A stretch of 35,376 nucleotides of DNA from the NCBI GenBank assembly GCA_017458065.1, contig JAFTGD010000058.1:1-35376 (forward strand). Direction: 5' to 3'. Position numbers and translations under genes: made by a program. How positions within the stretch are numbered: the stretch's first letter is position 1; each line of letters starts with the position of its first letter. Source of the DNA: Oscillospiraceae bacterium (GTDB taxonomy: Bacteria; Bacillota; Clostridia; Oscillospirales; Oscillospiraceae). This document shows, piece by piece, positions 30,896 to 35,376 of the stretch. The notes beneath the pieces were generated by a model. That model was not told the DNA's origin. It made no database searches and saw only the letters and a program-made list of their open reading frames with translations.

Positions 30896-31717
30896 TTATT
30901 TTGTGATCAGTGCTGTCCAAGTGTCTTTTCCTATCTCGCCATCCACTTCCAGCTTCTTGAGATTCTGGAAGCTTCTGACAGCTTTCTCTGTAGCAGGGCC
31001 GAAGTCGCCGTCAGGGGTCTCGTGCCCTGCGACAATTTTGCCGCCGCAGGAATATCCGTGGCGGATCAGGAGTGCCTGAGCATTCCTGACGGCGTTGCTG
31101 ACAGCTCCCCTTTTTAGCAAAGGGAGAAGAACTGTCACGCTTCCAGCGCCCGAGACTTTGGGCGCGGGGGAACTCTCCATCTCCGGTACGGGATCTTCAC
31201 CAGAAAGATCATCATAGCGCGGATGGCCGTAGCCCGCGATTCGGGCACTGCTGCGTTCATAAGTGAGGCGCTGGACGCGGTCAGAGCTGTTCCCTTCCAC
31301 GGTGACAATCGCGGTGGGTGTGACCTCGACCACGATGCCGGTATGACCGATCTGGCCGTTTACATAGAAATAGACCTGATCACCGGGGCGGGGCGTCTTG
31401 TCATAACGCTGCTGCATCATGAAATACTGCGCGGAGTAGACACAGGCGGCACCGAGATCCCCAGTCTGGCACTGGATGCGCGGGCCCTCGGAAGCCCCAA
31501 ATGCCTTATAGAAGCACCAGTCCACAAAGCAGCAGCACCAGGCATAGCCGTTCTTGCTGCCGTTGTAGTAACCGGCGAGGGCGAGATCCCGGGCGTACTT
31601 GTTCCAGTTGCCGCTGCCTGCGTTGGCCTGTGGATCATCGAGAAAGGCGTTGGACGCCTTCTCCCGATAACCCACCTCAGCAAGAGCAATGGAAATCAGC
31701 TTCTCAGAATTAGTCAT
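30896..31717 (-). CDS. phage endolysin: CHAP amidase/peptidase plus peptidoglycan-binding domain
   Basis: A 273-aa lysis enzyme. The N-terminal CHAP domain has the catalytic Cys region in GYAWCCCFVDWCFYKAFG and the His in IGHTGIVVEVTPTAIVTVEG. A Pro-rich linker (EDPVPEMESSPAPKVSG) leads to a C-terminal PG_binding_1 repeat (NAVRNAQALLIRHGYSCGGK, GDFGPATEKAVRSFQ, LEVDGEIGKDTWTALI). It cuts the host wall peptide or amide bonds at the end of infection. The ATG at 31717 overlaps the end of the holin gene and has GAGG six bases upstream. No signal peptide is visible, so release depends on the holin. Confidence 0.9.
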   Translation of the reverse strand: MTNSEKLISIALAEVGYREKASNAFLDDPQANAGSGNWNKYARDLALAGYYNGSKNGYAWCCCFVDWCFYKAFGASEGPRIQCQTGDLGAACVYSAQYFMMQQRYDKTPRPGDQVYFYVNGQIGHTGIVVEVTPTAIVTVEGNSSDRVQRLTYERSSARIAGYGHPRYDDLSGEDPVPEMESSPAPKVSGAGSVTVLLPLLKRGAVSNAVRNAQALLIRHGYSCGGKIVAGHETPDGDFGPATEKAVRSFQNLKKLEVDGEIGKDTWTALITK

Positions 31718-32165
31718 CAGCGTCCTCGCCACTCTTGCTGGCGCGGTCATGCAATTGTTCGAGAACGAGCTTTAGCTGTTCGGGAACGGGAAGACCGAGA
31801 TGGGTGGAATTCTCGATGATGCTGAGGCCATTGTTGGCAAGAGCCCAAAAGATGACCGCGGTGCGGAGCACACCAGCCTGCCCCAGAACATGCAGATCAA
31901 GGACATGGGCGATACCGACAAACATAAAAGTCAGGATCTTGCGGCAGAGACCACGGAAGCCGACAGCAGAACTGAGCTTATGATCGTCAATCGCACACAT
32001 CACGCCGGTGATGTAGTCGATCACAACGAAGATAAGAAGCGCGTATAGCAGACCGTCAGAGCCGCTCCCTAAAGGGACTAGGCCTTCGGCCGTCGCAAGG
32101 AAATAGCCCAGCCAGGCGCCGACCGCGGCGAAAGCCGCCTGAATGATGTGCCAAAATTCTTTCAT
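31710..32165 (-). CDS. phage holin (TcdE/UtxA-like family)
   Basis: The 151-aa protein has about three hydrophobic segments (WHIIQAAFAAVGAWLGYFLA, LLYALLIFVVIDYITGVMCA, RTAVIFWALANNGLSIIENS) and the family signature VVIDYITGVMCAIDDHKLSS. The C-terminus is charged (ASKSGEDADD). Such holins form membrane lesions that let the endolysin reach the wall. The ATG at 32165 has GGAGG eight bases upstream. It overlaps the endolysin gene by eight bases. Confidence 0.88.
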   Translation of the reverse strand: MKEFWHIIQAAFAAVGAWLGYFLATAEGLVPLGSGSDGLLYALLIFVVIDYITGVMCAIDDHKLSSAVGFRGLCRKILTFMFVGIAHVLDLHVLGQAGVLRTAVIFWALANNGLSIIENSTHLGLPVPEQLKLVLEQLHDRASKSGEDADD

Positions 32166-32181
32166 TGAAAATACCTCCATT

Positions 32182-32445
32182 TTATTCGTGCATCAAGCGT
32201 ATTACTATATTCCCGGTTGCCATTCTTTCAATACCCTTGAAGACGGTGAAGCCCTCGAAGGTCCTGCGGTCCTCGTCGAAGACGCGGGTCAGGCTGCGGG
32301 TGTGCTCGGGATCGTTGAAGATGGCGAAGAGAGTGGGCATGTCCTGGACGGCGGTCTCGAAGCGGAGGCTGCCGTCGAAGTCGGAGATGCCGATCCACTC
32401 AATCGGCAGCGAAGTGTTCTGCGCAGTAATAAGTTTTAACATCAT
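32182..32445 (-). CDS. uncharacterised phage protein between tail and holin genes
   Basis: An 87-aa protein of a kind often found between the last tail gene and the holin. Its middle reads GSLRFETAVQDMPTLFAIFN and its end FTVFKGIERMATGNIVIRLM. No function is recognised. CGGAGG lies four bases before two adjacent ATGs (32445 and 32442). The first seven codons are very AT-rich and then composition switches to GC-rich; structured repeat copy 7 lies directly upstream. Confidence 0.6.
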   Translation of the reverse strand: MMLKLITAQNTSLPIEWIGISDFDGSLRFETAVQDMPTLFAIFNDPEHTRSLTRVFDEDRRTFEGFTVFKGIERMATGNIVIRLMHE

Positions 32446-32470
32446 AATCCTCCGGTAGATTTTCGAATAC

Positions 32471-32572
32471 TCGAAGAAGAGCCCAGCGCAGCGGGTCTTC
32501 TTCGAAAAAGGAAGACTGGCGGAGCGACTGAGCTTTCCTCACACCTGAGGGAAGCGAATGGATGTGCAGCAC
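32471..32572 (-). repeat. structured repeat element, copy 7 (between tail gene and the 87-aa gene)
   Basis: Full copy in gene orientation. The 5' arm AGACTG pairs with CAGTCT in the linker. The first hairpin is GCTTCCCTCA-GGTG-TGAGGAAAGC, and the terminal hairpin is TCGAAGAAGA-CCCG-CTGCGC-TGGGC-TCTTCTTCGA. It begins right after the stop of the tail gene (32582) and ends 26 bases before the next start. Confidence 0.85.
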
Positions 32573-32581
32573 AGTCTGACG

Positions 32582-34234
32582 TCAGGTCCAGGTGACTACT
32601 TTACGGTTTACGCCTCCGATGGTGATCTGTTCGAGGGCGAGGTAATGATAGTTTAGAGCAAAAGAGAGCGCCGAGAGGGCGTTAAAGTTGGCGGAGCCGG
32701 TGAAGTAGCCGTTGATGGCGTCGATGTTGGCCTTGTTGGTGCCCACCTGATCCAGCGTAGACTGGAAGCTGGTCTTGGCATAGGAGACCGCGGAGGAACC
32801 AATGACGCGGTTGACGGCGGCGCCGTCGTCGATCTTGGTGGAAGAGAGGGTGTAATCCGCGATCTTGCTGCCCTCGAGGGACTTGGAGGCGATACGGTCG
32901 ACGCTGAGGGTGCCGGCGGTGATCTTGCCGGCGTTGAGGCTCTCGATGTTGGCGTTGGCGATCTTCAGGACGCCGTTTGCGATGGAGCAGCCGCCGATGT
33001 TGCCGGCGGTGGCGTTGACGACGCCCTGGACCGAGAGCCCGTCCCGGTTGACCAGCATGACGACGGCGTTGTCCGCGAGGAGCTGGAACTTGTCCGCGTC
33101 CAGGTACCAGCCGAAGCTGGAGGCGTCGCCCCCGGTGCGCGAGACCTTGGCCGCGATGGCCTGAGCCTGGAGGGTGAGCTCGGACTGGACGTTCTGCAGG
33201 CGGCGGGAGAAGCTGCGCTCCTGCGGGGAGGTATAAGGGTACTCGTGATCCAGCTCCTCGTCCTCCGGGGCCGAGAGGGTAGCGGCGCAGAGCGAATCGA
33301 AGCTGAGGTCGCAGGAGAAGAGGCCGGAGAGCCCGCCGGAGACGGAGACCGTGTCCCCGATCTCGGCCGCCGGATCGACGACCGCGGCCTCGGCGGTGTA
33401 AGGGCGGTAGACGAAGCCCTGCATCAGGGAGAGGAGCCGGTTGGCCGCCGCCTGCGTGGCGAAGGGACAGGAGAGCTCATAGACATAGCCGGTGGCGGAC
33501 CCTGCGAAAACCTCCTGCTCGTTGTCCAGAAGGAAGCGGACGCCGGTACAGGCCGGGAAGGCCGGACTGGTGACGAGGCGGTGGTTGGAGCCGGTGACCG
33601 TGAGATCGGCGGAGGACGAGAGGTCCCAGAGGCAGACGAGGCGGAGCGCCCCCTCATCAGTGATGACAAAGCTGCCACCGTAGAGGGCCGCGATGTACTG
33701 GAGCGTCTCGCGGACGGTGAGGGACGCGGGCAGCGGGACAGAGAAGCCCGCCGTCATCAGGGCGGTGGTGCGGGCGTCCACGGAGACGCCCAGAACGGCT
33801 GCGCACTCGTTGACCACATTAATGTCCGATGCTGGCCAGCTGTGGGAGGTGGACGGATAATTTTGTTCCCCTTTGAGCATGGCGTCGTAGCCCCGGAGGG
33901 TGAGGATGCCTGAGGCGGTGTCCGCCTCGCGGGTGTCAACATAATAGACGCCCTTGGGGATCCACTCGGAATAGCGGGTGCCGTCGGTGCAGCGGACATA
34001 GGGGCGGAGCTGGGCCATGCGGGGGATGTCCGCGGACGAGGCGAAGAGCGAGAGGGAGATCTCCCCTGCCGCCGCGAGGCCCAGGCGCGGGCTGCCGCTG
34101 CCGAAGGCGGCGCGGGAGGTGCGCAGGGCGGTGAGCGTGTCCATGCCGTACTCGGCGCTGGCGATCGCGACCTTGACCTCGAAGCTGTGGCTGCCGCTGA
34201 TGATGGAATTATATAGGGCGGAGGTATTATTCAT
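32582..34234 (-). CDS. phage tail protein / tail spike base (endopeptidase-tail-like)
   Basis: A 550-aa protein. The N-terminal half has the fold pattern of siphophage tail-associated proteins that follow the distal tail protein (SEWIPKGVYYVDTREADTAS, ILTLRGYDAMLKGEQNYPST, LPASLTVRETLQYIAALYGG). The C-terminal half has a trimeric-fibre look, with LQNVQSELTLQAQAIAAKVS and repeated short beta units (NITAGTL-type: NAGKITAGTLSVDRIASKSL). It probably links the tail tip to receptor-binding parts. The start at 34234 overlaps the stop of the previous gene (TAATG). The stop is followed at once by repeat copy 7. Confidence 0.75.
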   Translation of the reverse strand: MNNTSALYNSIISGSHSFEVKVAIASAEYGMDTLTALRTSRAAFGSGSPRLGLAAAGEISLSLFASSADIPRMAQLRPYVRCTDGTRYSEWIPKGVYYVDTREADTASGILTLRGYDAMLKGEQNYPSTSHSWPASDINVVNECAAVLGVSVDARTTALMTAGFSVPLPASLTVRETLQYIAALYGGSFVITDEGALRLVCLWDLSSSADLTVTGSNHRLVTSPAFPACTGVRFLLDNEQEVFAGSATGYVYELSCPFATQAAANRLLSLMQGFVYRPYTAEAAVVDPAAEIGDTVSVSGGLSGLFSCDLSFDSLCAATLSAPEDEELDHEYPYTSPQERSFSRRLQNVQSELTLQAQAIAAKVSRTGGDASSFGWYLDADKFQLLADNAVVMLVNRDGLSVQGVVNATAGNIGGCSIANGVLKIANANIESLNAGKITAGTLSVDRIASKSLEGSKIADYTLSSTKIDDGAAVNRVIGSSAVSYAKTSFQSTLDQVGTNKANIDAINGYFTGSANFNALSALSFALNYHYLALEQITIGGVNRKVVTWT

Positions 34235-34605
34235 TACCGTTCTATAAGTGGAAAGGACAGATCTTTCCAGAGTGCGGTGCCGTCAGGATTGACGGTAGCG
34301 CAGATGGTGGGGATGTTGTTGGAGTACATAGTCCGGGTGACGCTGCCGTCCTGAGGATCGATATAACGGACGGTCACATACTCGGGCAGGATCGCCCGGA
34401 GGACGAGGGCGGCCTCGCTGCTGGTGAGGGGGCGGCAGGTGATATCGAGGCGGACCTTGGTTGCGACACGGCCGCGGTGCATGACGCCGTCGAGGGTGCG
34501 GCCGGTGTCGGGCGCTTCGACATCGAAGCGGGTCCACTTGATGCCGTCCTCGGCGAGATAGTTGAGGAGAGAAACCCCATTCACTGTGAATCTATATGCA
34601 GCCAC
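34234..34605 (-). CDS. phage distal-tail-type protein whose native start was replaced by a repeat element
   Basis: A tail protein of about 123 aa lying between the tape measure gene and the tail spike gene. The recognisable body starts AAYRFTVNGVSLLNYLAEDG and continues WTRFDVEAPDTGRTLDGVMH, then RVRLDITC-like and PEYVTVRYIDPQDG segments. The reading frame is open upstream through structured repeat copy 8 to an ATG at 34695, adding up to 30 residues of element-encoded sequence. I list the GTG at 34605, which lies at the edge of the element and has only a distant GGAG (11 bases). ATGs at 34662 and 34695 are alternatives. The native ATG and ribosome site appear to have been lost. The first codons of the body are AT-rich. 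Confidence 0.6.
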   Translation of the reverse strand: MAAYRFTVNGVSLLNYLAEDGIKWTRFDVEAPDTGRTLDGVMHRGRVATKVRLDITCRPLTSSEAALVLRAILPEYVTVRYIDPQDGSVTRTMYSNNIPTICATVNPDGTALWKDLSFPLIER

Positions 34606-34612
34606 GTCAGAC

Positions 34613-34716
34613 TGTGCTCCATATCGTCTCGTTTCCGTCAGGCATGACGAAAACTCGCTCATTCCGCCAGTCTTCCTTTTTCGAACCAAACCCACTGGCG
34701 TTGGGCTTTGGTTCGA
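34613..34716 (+). repeat. structured repeat element, copy 8 (between tape measure and tail gene, antisense)
   Basis: Full copy opposite to the genes. The 5' arm AGACTG pairs with CAGTCT in the linker. The first hairpin is GTTTCCGTCA-GGCA-TGACGAAAAC, where a G-to-T/A change is matched on the other side. The terminal hairpin is TCGAACCAAA-CCCA-CTGGCGT-TGGGC-TTTGGTTCGA. It ends six bases from the tape measure stop codon. Confidence 0.85.
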
Positions 34717-34721
34717 GTTTT

Positions 34722-35376
34722 TTATAAACCGTTAGCACGAGTATTTCTCCTCTGGTATCGGGTGACGGCGTCGGAGAGCTGTTTGCCGTCGAGGTAGACG
34801 CGGATCTCCGCGTCGCGCTGAGGCCGGTCCCCCAGAGCGGAGATGGCCTGGGCGATGGTGGCGGCAAGGCCGGAGAGATCCGGCGGCTCGGCAGACGGGA
34901 GCTCCAGCGTCGCGGCATAGGGCGTCAGAGACGAGGCCGCTGCCGGGATCATCCGCAGGGCCGCGGGCGCGGCGGGCGTCAGCTTCTCGAGCTCGGCCTT
35001 GAGCTCCACCGCCACCATGTGGATCCACTCGGTGTGGCGCTCCAGCGGGACGATGGCCTCCTTGCCCTGCTCCCCCGCCCCGATGAGCGTGGCGCCGTCC
35101 ACAATGCCGCCCCGGGCGTACCACTCGACGCCCAGGTGCGGGATGGCGGAGATGCCAAGATATTTGGCCAGAATGGAATCGGCGGAGAGCTCCTGCCAGG
35201 AAACGGTGAGGTGCGGGAGGCGGAAGGTGAAGTGACCGAGGGAGAGATTGGACCACCAGTTCTTCAGCTGGGACCAGAGGCCGTGCACCAGCTCGTGGAA
35301 GCTGTCCCAGCGGCGGTGGAAGTTGGTCTGCAGGTCGGAGAAGAACTCGTTGAGCCGGTCCCAGATGTCCGACCAG
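34722..35376 (-). CDS. phage tail tape measure protein, C-terminal part (start beyond right edge)
   Basis: The frame is open from the right edge. It reads SDIWDRLNEFFSDLQTNFHR, then WSQLKNWWSNLSLGHF, a Trp-rich helical pattern common near tape measure C-termini. It continues to GVEWYARGGIVDGATLIGAG and GKEAIVPLERHTEWI, the Gly-rich ARGGIxDG...GE.GKEAIVPL signature seen at the end of many siphophage tape measure proteins. This protein sets tail length and is threaded through the tube. The final ten codons (RRNTRANGL plus stop) are AT-rich against a GC-rich gene, next to repeat copy 8. The listed minimal ORF start at 35288 is internal. Confidence 0.82.
   Translation of the reverse strand, partial: WSDIWDRLNEFFSDLQTNFHRRWDSFHELVHGLWSQLKNWWSNLSLGHFTFRLPHLTVSWQELSADSILAKYLGISAIPHLGVEWYARGGIVDGATLIGAGEQGKEAIVPLERHTEWIHMVAVELKAELEKLTPAAPAALRMIPAAASSLTPYAATLELPSAEPPDLSGLAATIAQAISALGDRPQRDAEIRVYLDGKQLSDAVTRYQRRNTRANGL

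Noticed and set aside
31080-31165. Hairpins in the endolysin linker (CTCCC...GGGAG and GCGCCC...GGGCGC), resembling small interspersed repeats
   Set aside because: The encoded residues fit the normal start of the peptidoglycan-binding domain, so the palindromes are probably coincidental coding sequence.
1954-34716. Structured repeats as ordinary rho-independent terminators
   Set aside because: Most copies lack a T-run after the terminal hairpin, two lie inside open genes and several are antisense to transcription. The conserved apical CCCR-N6-YGGGC and covarying stems point to another role.
1954-34716. Structured repeats as group I or II introns
   Set aside because: At about 100 bp they are far too short and lack intron core or domain V signatures.
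1-35376. tRNA or rRNA genes
   Set aside because: No tRNA cloverleaf or rRNA sequence was recognised by eye; a tRNAscan run would be needed to exclude a divergent tRNA.

Overview
The window looks like part of a prophage, or a prophage-derived island, in a GC-rich anaerobic Firmicute, probably a Clostridia member close to Oscillospiraceae/Lachnospiraceae. This rests on the siphophage gene set (DUF2800, DUF2815, family A polymerase, VRR-NUC, SNF2, an AbiQ-like type III toxin), strong AGGAGG ribosome sites, and a V-type rather than F-type ATPase gene at the left edge. The species cannot be named from sequence alone, and no integrase or att site is visible.

Layout. 1-374: start of a chromosomal V-ATPase subunit A gene, cut at its 5' end, then a GC-rich spacer with hairpins (375-599). 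600-5924, leftward: phage replication and late-switch genes (uncharacterised protein, primase-helicase, VRR-NUC nuclease, SNF2 helicase, uncharacterised protein, ArpU/sigma-like regulator). 6150-10414, rightward: small phage protein, DUF2800 nuclease, DUF2815 ssDNA-binding-like protein, family A DNA polymerase. 10418-13370: sigma-like protein, Com-like zinc ribbon and ImmA peptidase on the minus strand, divergent from a LexA-like repressor. This is the lysogeny switch, with back-to-back promoters. 13514-15443: SRAP protein and a string of small phage genes. 15466-16162: a type III toxin-antitoxin locus with an RNA antitoxin, then a fragment of an Rpn-family nuclease. 16786-30696, leftward: a complete type 1 BREX operon, brxA-brxB-brxC-pglX-[HEPN gene]-pglZ-brxL. 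30896-35376, leftward: phage late genes (tape measure end, tail proteins, holin, CHAP endolysin).

How it fits together. The defence block (type III TA plus BREX with a HEPN accessory) sits between the lysogeny-side genes and the lysis cassette, where prophages commonly carry cargo. It is more AT-rich than the phage genes around it, so it was probably acquired separately.

The most unusual signal is a family of about 100-bp structured repeats scattered through the phage genes and absent from the defence block: seven full copies and two partial ones. Each has a conserved frame with hairpins whose stems differ from copy to copy yet stay complementary. Copies interrupt genes in frame, cap gene ends or supply new 5' regions, and the DNA on the 3' side of most copies is AT-rich and looks synonymously rewritten. 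At the DNA polymerase gene the old start and 13 codons remain upstream of the element while a recoded copy lies downstream. I do not recognise this element as a named family.
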